DNA from: Toxorhynchites rutilus septentrionalis
Taxonomy: Eukaryota; Arthropoda; Insecta; Diptera; Culicidae
Direction of reading: 5' to 3'
Assembly: GCF_029784135.1 (NCBI RefSeq)
Contig: NC_073745.1
Coordinates: 310,014,258-310,078,257, forward strand
Length of the DNA stretch: 64,000 nucleotides
In this document: positions 47,526 to 58,812 of the stretch, piece by piece
How positions within the stretch are numbered: position 1 is the first letter of the stretch
How the letters are laid out: each line of letters starts with the position of its first letter
Program-made: the position numbers and the translations under genes
Notes under the pieces: model-generated
Told to the model about the DNA's origin: nothing
The model's input: only the letters and a program-made list of their open reading frames with translations
The model's database searches: none

Positions 47526-47689
47526 TTTTTTTTTTTTTTTTTTTCTTTATTATAGTGATTTTCAACACAATTCGGCTGGTTCGTCACTTTTACTTCCATT
47601 TTTTTTTTGGAAGAATGTCGGGAGTGAGAATTGAACTCGTGATCTCTGCGTGAGAGGTATGGATGTTACCGCTACGCCAGATCGCCTCC
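47526..47689 (-). mobile_element. tRNA-derived SINE
   Basis: Flanked by perfect 11-bp duplications GTTAACCAAGG (47515-47525, 47690-47700), with the poly(A) tail seen as a T-run at the left. On the minus strand the head has an A box TGGCGTAGCGG (47669-47679) and a B box GAGTTCAATTCTC (47626-47638), the internal RNA polymerase III promoter. The body ends AATCACTATAATAAAG before the tail. A second copy is at 63010-63160. Confidence 0.95.
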
Positions 47690-47700
47690 GTTAACCAAGG

Positions 47701-47970
47701 TTATCCAGGCCAGAATGATTGATCTCCGTAACAAAAAATTCGCAAAAGATATTAGTAAACTTCCGAATAACTCCAAGCCATTTTGGAGGCTCGCTAAAAT
47801 TCTCAAGACCAAGTCTAATCCTATTCCTCCTCTTCTTCAACCTGATAATTCAGAACGATTGATAACACCTGCCGAAAAGGCTAATGCAATTGGCAACAAT
47901 TTCGCTAGTTCACACAATCTTGACCAGAACATTACAAGTCCATTTGAAGTTTCGGCGAATGATACTGTAA
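47701..47970 (+). pseudogene. Jockey ORF2: endonuclease-RT linker
   Basis: The same frame as 46532-47514 once the 175-bp SINE plus duplication is removed. It encodes VIQARMIDLRNKKFAKDISK, LPNNSKPFWRLAKILKTKSN, then LITPAEKANAIGNNFASSHN, the usual helical linker with the PFWRLAK motif that precedes the RT fingers in Jockey elements. It stops at SANDTV, where the TAA-flanked element is inserted; RT sequence resumes at 49496 with RAIDNIHSVPQENEI. Confidence 0.9.
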
Positions 47971-49492
47971 AGCGGACCTTACACGGTCAACTTTATTGAC
48001 AATATGATGACATTTGAGAGCATAATGACAGCTGAACATGGCCGACGACGCAGATATCCGGATTTTCTGATTTTCGAGCATCAATATCGTGACATTTCAT
48101 ATGGATGCATGATGTTGACGTTTTACCTCACGGACTTCCAGACTGAGTTGCCAGATATGCAAGCGCACATTTAATTTTTGTTAGTCTTTTTTGCGATTGT
48201 AATTAAAATTTATAAACTACTGAAATTGTAGGAATCATAAATGGAAGCTTTTGGTTTGGAAAACCGATACTTTGAATAGCAAAATACGGTACTTTTCACG
48301 ATACAAATCAAAACTTCAAAGTAAACTGACAATGTGATGGTGAGAGAGTGGATGAAACTTAACAACGTTTTAGGAATTTTTTAACGTTGAACTCGGTCAT
48401 TCTTTGCGCTAGTGAGCGGGTTGTGTGTTTCTTCACACTCCGCTATAAAATTTGGAGAATGAGAAGATCTGGGAAAATCACAGATGAAAAAGCATCTAAC
48501 ACATGACTCAAGCTACAGTAGAATCCCGATTATCCGCGGAATAGTCGGGCAAACTCATCGCGATTAGCTAAAATCGCGGATGACCCATTAAAAGACAAAA
48601 ATAAAGCAAACACGAAAAGAGATGTTTCAACATAAAAACTATGTTCTATCAATACAGAAAACAATCAACTATCCATCTATAAGGTCGTGTACACCAGTGG
48701 CTAAATAATGTAAAAGCCATGACCACAACAAAAGAGCATGGGCCTACCACTCACTAACAAATTCCGGAAATGCCTATTGATTTACTATGGAACTCGCAGT
48801 CACGAATAATCCGCAGGGCGGATCACCCGCTCGCGGATAATCGGGGTTCTACTGTCATAGTCTCATTTATGGAATAAAAACATTTGCTTGCAGATAAAAT
48901 AACTTGCATATACTTGCTAAAATAATCTGGCATCTCTGAAACTGAAAGGAACAGTCTGTATTTGTGAAACGAGTATTATGATGTATTTTTGAGAAGAAAA
49001 ACCGAATTTAAAAGTGTAAATTATGAATGAAAATTAACTTTTACGAATCAAATTGGTATTCTATGTGAATACAAATCACTTTTTTTCTGCAAGTGGTGAG
49101 AAAACCCCATACAAAAATTATGTCTGAAATTGACGTTATATTATAATAATACATTTTAGTAGGAATATCTGAAAATTCAGGGGAAATAGGTTAAGTTAAG
49201 GTTAGGACTACGCGCTTCAACTAATTAAATAATACCAAGTAGATATTTTCATTCAAATTTTACCAACTGAAAATTACCTTTTAGCCTTCTAATCTGATAG
49301 AGAATAGTTTGGATCCCAAACTCAAATGTCGCCAGTAGCCATCGCGGATATTTTCGTTGTCTCGGGTTGAGGGCGATATTGACCGTGTAAGGTGGAAAAA
49401 TATTGATTGAGGTTAGATCAGATGTTGAAAGCCTAGCTGTCACGATATTGAAGACACTTATTGTCAATCCGGTTGATCGTGTAAGGTGCCCA
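47971..49492. mobile_element. Harbinger-like non-autonomous element
   Basis: Ends GCGGACCTTACACGGTCAA and the complement of GGGCACCTTACACGATCAA, flanked by TAA (47968-47970, 49493-49495). Excising it with one TAA joins the Jockey frame as T-V-R-A-I-D, which validates the boundaries. A 3-bp TWA-type duplication is typical of PIF/Harbinger elements. No transposase is encoded. It contains a pogo-type MITE at 48516 and has an inverted relative at 59896. Confidence 0.8.
48516..48854. mobile_element. pogo/Tigger-type MITE
   Basis: Ends CAGTAGAATCCCGATTATCC and the complement of CAGTAGAACCCCGATTATCC; TA precedes the left end and TC, probably a mutated TA, follows. The ends closely resemble Tigger/pogo termini. 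The same MITE sits at the equivalent place in the second Harbinger-like copy (61155-61489). Confidence 0.88.
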
Positions 49493-49495
49493 TAA

Positions 49496-50891
49496 GGGCT
49501 ATTGACAATATCCATTCTGTACCACAAGAGAATGAAATCATCTCGACTGCAGATGTTATCTCGGTTATACGCTCGTTGAAGAATATGAAGGCCCCCGGCT
49601 TAGACAGTATATTTAACATTGAGTTGAAACATCTTAGTAACAACTTATATGAAATTATGACTTCTGTCTTCAACAGATGCCTATCACTTGGCTACTTCCC
49701 CTCGAGTTGGAAGTTGGCAAAAGTGGTCCCGATACTAAAACCCGGAAAAGATCCTTCTTCTTCAAAAAGCTATCGACCAATTAGGCTTCTCCCAGCATTT
49801 TCGAAAGTATTCGAAAAAATTATATTAACGCGCATTCTTGCTTTTGCAGATGAGCACAATATATTTTTGAATGAGCAGTTTGGATTCCGAAAAGGTCACT
49901 CTACAATTCACCAGCTTCGTAGAGTATACAATATAATCAGACGAAACAAGTCAATTTCAAAATCATCTGCCATGGTACTTCTTGGTGTTGAAAAAGTATT
50001 TGATAATGTTTGGCATAATGGTCTCATTTACAAGCTTCAGAACTTTGGTTTTCCTACATACTTGATAAAAATTATCAAAAATTATCTTTCTGATAGAGCG
50101 TTCAATGTTTCTATAAACAATATTTCATCAGAGAAATTCATTGTGAATGCAGGTGTTCCTCAAGACCTCAAGACCTCATCTTGGGACCAATTCCTTTCAA
50201 TATCTACACTTCAGATATTCCCGCACTCCCATCTGATGGGAAACTGTCACTATTTGCAGATGACACTGCCATCATTTACAAGGGCAGAAGTATCACAGAA
50301 CTAAGATCTAAACTTCAAAGAGGGTTTGACTCTTTGTCTGGATATTTCAATAATTGGAAAATATGCATAAATGCAGCAAAGACACAAGTCATATTGTTTC
50401 CCCACAAGAACACTCCAAAGCTTGTTCCTCCTCAAAATATGACAGTCAGTCTTAATGGCAATAGTATTGAACGGTCTTCAGAAGTAGTGTTCGATCGAAA
50501 GCTTACCTTCAGAGCACTCATTGACAAATCAGACACAAGATGCAACATTTTAATCAGGTCATTGTATCCCCTGATCAATAGATACTCTCGATTATCTCTA
50601 ACAAATAAACTTGCAGTATACAAACAAATAATATTTCCAGTTATCGCATATGCGATGCCCGTTTGGGAGTGCTGTGCTCCAACACACAAATTAAAACTTC
50701 AACGCATACAAAACAAAATTCTTCGTATGATTCTAAACTCTCCACCCAGAACGCAAAATTCGGAGATACATCAGCTGACCGGGATTAAAACCTTGGATGA
50801 AATTATCAATAGTAATTGTATGAAATATGAACAGAGTTGCGCTCTCTCAATACACGGAATAATACAAAATCTGTATGATTATGCTACCTGA
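49496..50891 (+). pseudogene. Jockey ORF2: reverse transcriptase
   Basis: RT motifs in order: KNMKAPGLDSIFNIELKHLS, WKLAKVVPILKPGKDPSSSK, YRPIRLLPAFSKVFEKIIL, NEQFGFRKGHSTIHQLRRVY, the degenerate metal-binding motif A (LLGVEKVFDNVWH, where family members have a D-x-E-K-A-F-D pattern), then after a frameshift GPIPFNIYTSDIP, SLFADDTAIIYK (Asp pair near 50259) and thumb sequences up to HQLTGIKTLDEIIN. The frameshift is an 8-bp tandem duplication of CTCAAGAC (50159-50166 and 50167-50174) within the PQG-S-x-L-GP motif. The frame ends at 50891 without RNase H. The 3' UTR runs to 51237 and ends in an A-run. Confidence 0.9.
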
Positions 50892-51237
50892 CTTTCTAGT
50901 CGTTACCTTTCAAGGTAACGGCTTTGGGATTAGGATAGATATATTTATTTCCATTTAGATAAGTAGTTTAAGTTAGGACAATGTAAATAATTTGGGGAGG
51001 GTATCTTATAAGTTAGATTTAGGTATAAAAAAAAGGTAACAAAAAACTAGAAAAGTTTAGGCATGATTTTACAATAGGAATATGAAACAAACGGATAATA
51101 TGTATGATGAAAATCTTTACAGAACTTGACATTACAATTTAAAGATGTAGAACCCTAGTTTGATCACTTGAAATGTAGTATTATATTATAATGTAAACCA
51201 AATTGAGAAATAAAAAGAATTTAAGTGAAAAAAACCC

Positions 51238-51866
51238 TGGCCACATTCTTTGTGTGAACACCGTTGCTGGACGAGCTGGACGGCGAGAGATCGCGTGCCT
51301 TTCTCAAGGCAATGAGGGTGGAGGTGTAGTGCAGGAGTAGAGTAAAGTTTCCAAGGGCCTTTCTCAAGGCTAGAAACGAATCAACTGAAAAAGTTTAAAG
51401 TCTCTATAATACAAAACCTTCCTTCCTTCCTGCTTGGCCACATTCTATTATCGGACGCCAAGCAGGAAAGATACCGAGGAGCAATTGTGAACGCGAAAAC
51501 GTTTGTGCTTTGTTTTTTTATTATGTGTCGCTTTAATTTGAGCTATATAGGGTGGTTTTGCAGAACGCCGATTTCGGTCGCGCGCTCCATTAAATTTGCG
51601 GACTCGCACTGTATAGAAGAGAGCAATGATTGTGCTTGGCTTCATTCTATCACCGGACGCTATCTCGAGATTTATTTTCAGCATAAGAGATATCGATGCA
51701 TTTGCAGGCGATGTATGCGGTGCGATACCGCAAGAGGAAGAGACAGGAATTTCTATGGGATGTGGAACAGGAGAGCCTAATCGCTTATCGATGTGTGTTA
51801 AAAGTGGTAGAAGCGTCGCGCCGGGTGAAGGAGAGGCTTATCGCCCTCGATTTGATAGAATGCTGG
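51238..51866. other. unassigned DNA with short promoter-like repeats
   Basis: CCTTTCTCAAGGC occurs twice (51298, 51358). TTGGCCACATTCT occurs at 51238 and 51435, and a variant at 51638 follows a TATAGAAG motif. No coding recognised. Confidence 0.4.
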
Positions 51867-52400
51867 AGTTTTTAAACGGTTTTATTTAGCTGTAACATGT
51901 TTGTATGTAACCTGTTTGTCTATAGCGCTGTACCACATTGATAGAAATTTAATCCCCCTTCCTGTTGACCGATTGATTTGAAATTTGGAGCATACCTTTG
52001 TCTCTGCAGTCATTATAAAACCCGGTATTTCATGATCTTGAACATCCTGGATGGCGGCCGCTACGAAATGGCGGATTACAGATTTTCTCAAAACTCCATC
52101 AAAATGAAAGGGATTGACTAGTAGAATACAGGTATTTATGAAGAACACAAATTCAAAATGGCCGCCACCACAAAATGGCGTCCACAGTAACAAAATAACC
52201 AACTACTTTTTTAAACGGTTTCATTCAACTTGACCTGTTTGTATGTCTGTAGGGTTGTCCCACATTAATAGAAGATTTTCACCGTTCCTTCTGACTGATT
52301 GATCTGAAATTTGGAACACACTTTTATCTCTGCTGTTAATATAATACTGCGTATTCCATTATCTTGAAAAATCCAATTTGACCGCCGCTATAAAATGGCC
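51867..52400. repeat. imperfect direct repeat, about 335-bp period
   Basis: Unit starts at 51867 and 52206 share TTTTTAAACGGTTT, CCACATTRATAGAA, GATTGAT-TGAAATTTGGA and the run-up to AAATGGC. Copies of AAAATGGC occur several times. The second unit is truncated at about 52400. Confidence 0.75.
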
Positions 52401-52636
52401 TTGTTTTAGTCCTACGTCTCTCCGGTTATGTCCCCGACATTACCCACCCGTCATTTTTGAAAGAAGAATATCATAGCAAAACATTATCCGTGTTCAATGG
52501 AGATTACGCTAACAATCGACTACAAAATCCAAAAATACTAAGAAGACGAAATTGCAATTTTGTGCATATTGAGAAGAATAAAAAGAGTTATTTTTTGGGG
52601 AAAAAGAAAAGACCAATGTTAGGTGAATGCGATGTA

Positions 52637-53036
52637 CGAGGGCAGTCCGATAAGTACTTAGACTACAAAAAAAAAACAAAAAATTAGAAAAGTGGCGACG
52701 ACCTCCTTATTCGACTTAAATTTTTGCCCGGCGAGTGACTTTTTCAAGTTTGGAAACAAAAAAAGTCGCACAGGGCCAAATCTTGAGAATACGGTGGATG
52801 GGTCAGCAGTTCGTAGTGCAATTTGACCAAATTGGCGTGGCGACGGCGGGATTTCCATTTTTCTAAAATCCCCGGACACGCCCGCTTCCACACACGTTCA
52901 AAACAAAACTGCGAGTCCGATTCGGCTGAAATTTTGACAGTAGTCGTTTACGAAAATGTACTACACGATATGTAATCTCTCTTGCCATACTGACACCATC
53001 GGGCGATGAGGCTAAGAAATTATCGGACCGCCCTCG
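52637..53036 (-). mobile_element. internally deleted mariner
   Basis: Ends CGAGGGCAGTCCGATAAGTA and the complement of CGAGGGCGGTCCGATAATTT are flanked by TA (52635-52636, 53037-53038). On the minus strand the start of a transposase region (MEIPPSPRQFGQ) is joined directly to HPPYSQDLALCDFFLFPNLK and SLAGQKFKSNKEVVA, the block around the third catalytic Asp. The other catalytic residues were deleted, leaving a 400-bp MITE-like derivative. Confidence 0.85.
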
Positions 53037-53038
53037 TA

Positions 53039-56000
53039 AAATTTAGGTTTCATTTAAACAGATATAAAATTCGAAATTTACGAATTTGATTTCAAAATGA
53101 ATATTTATAAATGTACAAAGAAAATATTTGCATAAAGCACAGGGGAATGGCAACAGCTCTCTACGCTAAAACTGGCAGCCCTGCCGGGAGTTGTTTTTGT
53201 TTACTAGCCCGTATTCACTAATCAGCTTTTGTGCTGCCCTAGATTCGCACTCGAATGCATACAAACTTGAAAGCATAAAAATATGTGAGTGACGTAGCCA
53301 CTCGGCCCTAATGCTGCGTTGGGTGGACCTCGAATGAGTTCAAAGGAGCATCTCTACATCTACATTTCTCGTTTCTCTTACCCTATTCTTTGTCCTCAAT
53401 CGTCGCATTCGAAACGATGCTTTTCCGGCTAATATGGAATCAAAAGAAATTCATTATCTGCAGCAGTACGCATGATTGTGTTCTGCCATATTTTTGGTTG
53501 TCGAAAACTTTTTTACATGGATATCAATATTGAGCACATAAAAATAATCAATCTTTATTGCGAGATCACTTTTATCGAAGGTTATTGCCTGCTAAACGTT
53601 TAATTTCTCATTTTTCTTTTAATAACACGGCCCATTAAAATGGTCGCCCAAATTTTTTCACCTCACGCGACACAAATTTTCTGCCGATGTTTCTCTTTTA
53701 AACTATGCTTGTTTCTTCCCACGGCCGATCAAATAAAATGTAAACCATAAACTGCTCAAATAACACACCACACGGCGAGTTACGCCTGTATCAGTATTAC
53801 AATATAAGCACTCACGTAATCTATACACTCGTTATCATTTCGCGTTCTGCCGGGGGGGTGGATGCGATACAGCCAGGCATTAAGTATTATTCCTTCATTA
53901 ATTCTATATTTGTCTAGTAAATCGTGTGATATAAAAACACGATCCCGGTGTAGAGAAAAACCTCGTGAAGTACAGTTTCTCTTTTTGTTGATCAACTCGG
54001 ATCGCAACGAAGGCACCGGAGCGAACATACAATTGCGTGCTTTCGCGACGATGTCTATCACTTTTCTGTTGGATTCACTCGGTGTGTTTGTTTTTGTTTT
54101 CCGTACACGGTTGGTTTTTTGTGTTTACCATAAAATTAAAATGCAGAAACGAATGAAAAGACATGAACTACCGTATTAGTACAGTTCGAACGCAGTAATT
54201 TGGCTGCGTTCGTTCGATTTATATGGGACATCGGGGAATTAATATAAATGGTCAAAATATTTAGAACTATTCACAAGAACAGATGATAGGTGTGATGTTT
54301 TTTCAACTATGAATCATTCTGATTTTATTTTTCGACACATTTATGAGTTATTGGAAGGAGCCAGAGTATATAGAAAAATATACGTTGAAATATATCCGTT
54401 ATAAACCATTTTAAGATTTTACTATTTTATGAGATTTATGCTAAACCACTATTATAAGTTCACTGTGAACTCAACATCACATAATACCAGAAAGGAAATG
54501 TACTTTAAGTAATTTAATCAACTGCTTTTCTTCATACATCAAAATAGGATTGGTAATGATCATTATTAAATTTTTTTGCGTAAGCATTCTTCGGAGTAAA
54601 ATAATTTTTGGTATGCGCCATTAAGAATGGATATCCGACCATCCGTAGCCTCGATGATCATGATGTAATTTTTTATGCTCCCTGTAAAACAGCGTAGGTT
54701 TGATACTATCCCAGCAAACATTAAATCGCATAACAAGCGTATATATAACATCATATGCCCTAAAATTTGGTTGGCATATAATGCGCCTAACTGGCATATG
54801 CATGCAAAAGTGGAGGCCATATACATACATGGCAAATGCTTACCGAATTTGTTTGGATGAATATGCAACTTTGACCGGCTATAATAGCGACTTTTGCCAT
54901 ACTCATATACGATTTATTACAGGCATAGGAAAAAAACAAATGGCGCAAAATATTTTCGTGAAATGTTTATTATAGCCTCACGAATCGCAATTTTTTTATA
55001 TAAGTATTTATGTTTGTAGAAATAATAATTGTTTAATTGACTTGTGTTGGGAGTGGAATATGAATGTTTGAAATGGCACAGATTGATGTTTGGTGAAAAC
55101 TGCTCCGATGTGGGTTCGAACTCCGGTCGTCTGGATTATCATCCACCAGCTATCTCGCGCGGCTATCTGAAATTTAATTCAACAGCGGTTAATACTTTCG
55201 AGTGCATCAGCATTTCATTGACATTTCAATATGATGTAATATGTTCTTTATTAGGATCTAATATGATTCACTGTTTCATGATTTTCTTCAGCATGCAACA
55301 CGATTCACTACAGTACTGAATCGATTTAAATTATACGCTTATACGACACACAAACTGCATCAGCGTAATATACGCATATGATGCGGCTTAAATATATTTT
55401 ACGACAATGTGCATCATAAAATTGATGTTTATTATACCGAATTGCGACTTAATTTGATAATAGTATATATCTTCGAGTTTTTACATTTAATGCGATTTCA
55501 AATAAACACGATACATACTTTGATTGATATTATATGTGATTATGATTTATTCGGATTTCTTGTAAGACTTGGCACGTGCAAAATTATACGATTTAATGTT
55601 CGCTGGGATATTCCAATATGCAGTATTATTTTTTAACGCTCAATATCGTACTGCAATCATGATATATCGATTAACGTAGAATTATAAAACCTGATTCGTG
55701 GTGCGTTTGCATATTAAAAGGGCACATTGATACCAGCTCTGATCATTAAAATATCTTCGTACATGACTGACCGACGTTCGCGATGTAGAAAATTAAATCG
55801 TAGGACAATGGGCTCAATTTGAAATGCTATCGAAAGAATGTAAAAGACGATACTTCCTTTAGCTTATTCAGTCAAATGTCGCCTCCGTTTACACCACTAC
55901 TCTGCCGTTCTACGCATAGTTGTCCCACGTTATTTTTGGACAATTTTCACTTTTCTTTAGAAAACGATGCTTTCGTGTATAATTTTCCGGAAAACACAAA

Positions 56001-56280
56001 AAAACATGTTGTTTGGTACCACCATTTAACGAAACAATATCTAGCTCGATTGTTTCATGTTGTCCACAAGAAATGAATCGGTTTATGTACGAAAAATTTA
56101 TGTGACGCTTTCAGCAAGGCGAATGCACTCATTTCTGGTTTGAATTCTCAAACAAATAAAAAAAACCTTTAACAGAACACGTGTACACATTGTATTATAG
56201 ATTGCTCACTGCTCTCATACCACTGTACAATTCACAAGTGATGTCACTACCATATACTATATTCCGATGCCACTTACTAT
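53039..56280. other. 3.2-kb unassigned DNA
   Basis: A frame at 53862-54179 and its minus-strand counterpart show no domain. 55840-56080 resembles 56740-56920 in patches (ACGCATAGTT, AAAACGAT-CTTTCG), suggesting decayed copies of one repeat. Confidence 0.4.
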
Positions 56281-56723
56281 CCGCATTGACGACATTGAGC
56301 TTCGTATTACGGAATGGGGGAGTAGGCATGACAATATAGGTTTGCAGGAGAAATGAACACGCTTCCAATATAAAAATTATGAATGAGAATTATTCTACCC
56401 AAATCAAAATAGTACTCCATGTAAATGAAAATCAATTTTGCTTGCAAGAAGTGAAAAAATATCGTACAAAAATTGTGTCTAAAGATAATTTTATATTATA
56501 ATGGTAAGTTTTGGTGAGAATATCTGAAAATTCATACAAGATAGTTGATATTAGGGTCAGAAAAACGTACTTCTAGTAGGTAAATAAAGCCAAGAAAAAT
56601 GTTCATACAAATTTTAGCAATTTAAAACTGCATTAAAGTCGACTAATCTGATAGAGAATAGTTGGCATCATACAAACTAATGTCGTATCCAGATGTCGAC
56701 ACCATTCCGCCGTCAACGCGAAT
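56281..56723. mobile_element. MITE-like repeat, uninterrupted copy
   Basis: Matches 57229-57626 plus 59675-59720. Left end ATCCGCATTGACGAC and right-end complement ATTCGCGTTGACGGC form a weak inverted repeat. The centre resembles 49020-49330 of the Harbinger-like element (ATCTGATAGAGAATAGTT). Confidence 0.65.
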
Positions 56724-57228
56724 GGCATCAATTGCGTTCATTTTTGATGCTATTAAAATGTAGTTTCACGCATAGTTCTCACCTGTTAGTTTTGGCAAAT
56801 TTCAGTTTTCTTCGTAAAACGATATTCTTTCGAAAAAAAAAACAAAAAAATATTTCCCAGTATTTCAAAAAACAACATCAAGTTCAATTGTCCCATGTTG
56901 ATATTCTAGGCATAACTGTTGCACCATGAGTTTTTAAATCCGTAATCAAACTTTATTGATTCTGTGAAGGGAACTTTTCACATTTCATCAAATAATAGTT
57001 TTCTGCTTATAAAAACCCGGTGTGCTCAAAGCTTTTGGCGGACAAATATGCTAGAAAACATTTATTGCGTTTTTTCTCAGTTGCTGATTTTGGAACATGA
57101 TACAACTATGCATCGAAACCGAAAAGTTCAAAAGTAAAGAGACCCTTCAAGAAAACGTTCATCGGTGATCATATCACGTAGCATCAGTCACTTTCAATTA
57201 CAAGTCAAAAGTAGAATCTGAAAACTAT

Positions 57229-57626
57229 CCGCGTTCACGGCATTGATCTTCGTATTACGAAATGGGGGAGTAGGCATGACAACATGGGTTTGCAGAAGAA
57301 ATGAACACACTTTTAAAACTAAAATTATGAATGAAAATTATGTTTTCCAAATGAAATTAGTACTCCATGTAAATTAAAATCACTTTTGCTAGCAAGTAGT
57401 GAAAAAATATCATACAAGAATTGTGTCTAAAGATAATTTTATATTATAATGGTAAGTTTTGAAGAGAATATCTGAAAAATCATAGAAAGTGGTTTAAATT
57501 AGGGTCAGAGCAACGTACTTCTAATAGGTAAATAAAGGCAAGAATAAAATTTCATACAAATTTTAGCAATTTAAAACTGCCTCAGGGCCGACTATGCTGA
57601 TAGAGAATAGTTGGCCTCATACAAAC
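57229..57626. mobile_element. MITE-like repeat, copy split by an insertion
   Basis: Second copy of the repeat at 56281; its last 46 bp are at 59675-59720, beyond an inserted 2.04-kb DNA element. The uninterrupted copy gives the empty site. Confidence 0.7.
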
Positions 57627-58027
57627 CTGAGAGAGAGGACCCAGCTCGCTTTTGTTGTGGTCACCCTTATGTCAGCGCGAACCAGTCACAGTGAACCAAG
57701 GGGATGTATTGAAATATGTAGAAAATTTCAACATGACATTTTTTTGCAAGACATTTTATGTGAAAATAATTTTGACGTCGGACTACATCTTTCATTTCTA
57801 TACTGGGGTGTAAGTTCAAAGCTTCGAACACAAGAGTGTTACATTGGGGAAACAAGATTTTGAGCAATAAAACCTCTTCGCCGGTTGAAATAAATGTAAT
57901 GATAAGCGCTTCATTCGAAGCATAAAATGTCTACGCGTTATATGTGTGTTACTTATTGATCCAAAAACTTGTTTCAATAGCTAAAAAATTGCTTTGAAAG
58001 CAAGCTATTGAAATCACAAAAAATCTG

Positions 58028-58045
58028 TATATAAGGTATATAAGG
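58028..58045 (+). promoter_or_regulatory. doubled TATA-like motif
   Basis: TATATAAGG occurs twice in tandem about 70 bp before the H1-like coding fragment, where a histone gene promoter would have its TATA box. Confidence 0.4.
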
Positions 58046-58082
58046 TGCCAGCTCGGAAATCCACTCAATTATAATTGTACAG

Positions 58083-58282
58083 CGGTTAGATCATTTTGGA
58101 ACAGTTACTGATGCAAAAAAAACCAAACTTGCTACTGTGAAGAAGGCGACCAGCAAGAAGAAAGCTGCTGATAATGCTGGTGTGGCTGCCCGAAAGCAAA
58201 AGTCAAACAAATCTTCAAAAATCGCTGCATGCAAGCCGATAACGCCGAAGTCATAGAAATCAGTAGCAGCTTCGAAAAAAAC
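58083..58282 (+). pseudogene. histone H1-like fragment
   Basis: The frame encodes DAKKTKLATVKKATSKKKAA, then NAGVAARKQKSNKSSKIAAC and KPITPKS before a TAG at 58254-58256; the same frame continues KSVAASKKTTIATH. The Lys/Ala/Ser/Thr/Pro composition with repeated K-K, T-P-K-S and S-S-K-I-A-A motifs is that of the C-terminal tail of linker histone H1, which neutralises linker DNA charge. The globular domain is absent: the frame upstream (RLDHFGTVT) does not match it, so most of the gene 5' of the tail was deleted while TATA boxes remain. A decayed histone 3' stem-loop about 65 bp downstream supports the identification over a generic Lys-rich frame. It lies inside the 2.04-kb DNA element. Other Lys-rich proteins remain possible. 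Confidence 0.6.
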
Positions 58283-58348
58283 TACCATAGCCACACATAA
58301 CGCACAACACGAGAGAAAACAAGATAGTGTTTTCAGCAAATCAAATCC

Positions 58349-58364
58349 AGTTCTTTTCAGAAAG
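58349..58364 (+). promoter_or_regulatory. decayed histone 3' stem-loop
   Basis: AGTTCTTTTCAGAAAG keeps 13 of 16 positions of the metazoan replication-dependent histone mRNA stem-loop form GGTTCTTTTCAGAACC, including the full TTCTTTTCAGAA core. Confidence 0.55.
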
Positions 58365-58812
58365 AGTCTATCAAATACTGCGGTCAAATACATTATTTTT
58401 GTAATTTATTCGATCAACGTAAGATTACATCTTTCGAGCACTTATTAGGGGTACAATGAATCTTGAGAAAGACAATTCATTCTGGCTCGACACTCACACA
58501 AACAATGTTCACTCATCAATGTCACAAAAGGGAAGTGGGTGTTGTGAGGGAGAGCAGAGTGAGCGCTACATTTATGTAGACTGTTTGGAAGCGACAGTTA
58601 TGTTGTCTATGGGAAATGGTATACAGATTAAATCACACATAAAGGGGAGAAAGAATCTTGACCCTTTTAGTTTTGTGGACAAGACCAATTGGTTCACCTT
58701 CACTATCGGTCAATTCGATTGGATCTTCAGTGATACTATTGCCTTGATTAGCGACCTGCATGTCAAATTTAAAATTTGCATATGAATGGTCCATCAGTGA
58801 TGGGCAGGAATA

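Larger units (their letters stand above)
41538..51237 (+). mobile_element. Jockey-like LINE, thrice interrupted
   Basis: Flanked by TGGCCACAT on both sides (41529-41537, 51238-51246), with an A-run before the right duplication and AATAAA at 51210. Removing the LOA insertion, the SINE and the Harbinger-like element leaves about 3.86 kb with ORF1 (pre-C2HC plus zinc knuckles), endonuclease and reverse transcriptase but no RNase H, the Jockey layout. The left end is in or close to ORF1, so the copy is probably 5'-truncated. Confidence 0.85.

Noticed and set aside
53143..53186. Tiny hAT-like pair CAGGGGAATGGCAAC...GGCAGCCCTG
   Set aside because: Only about 44 bp between the ends, no 8-bp duplication, and weak inverted similarity.
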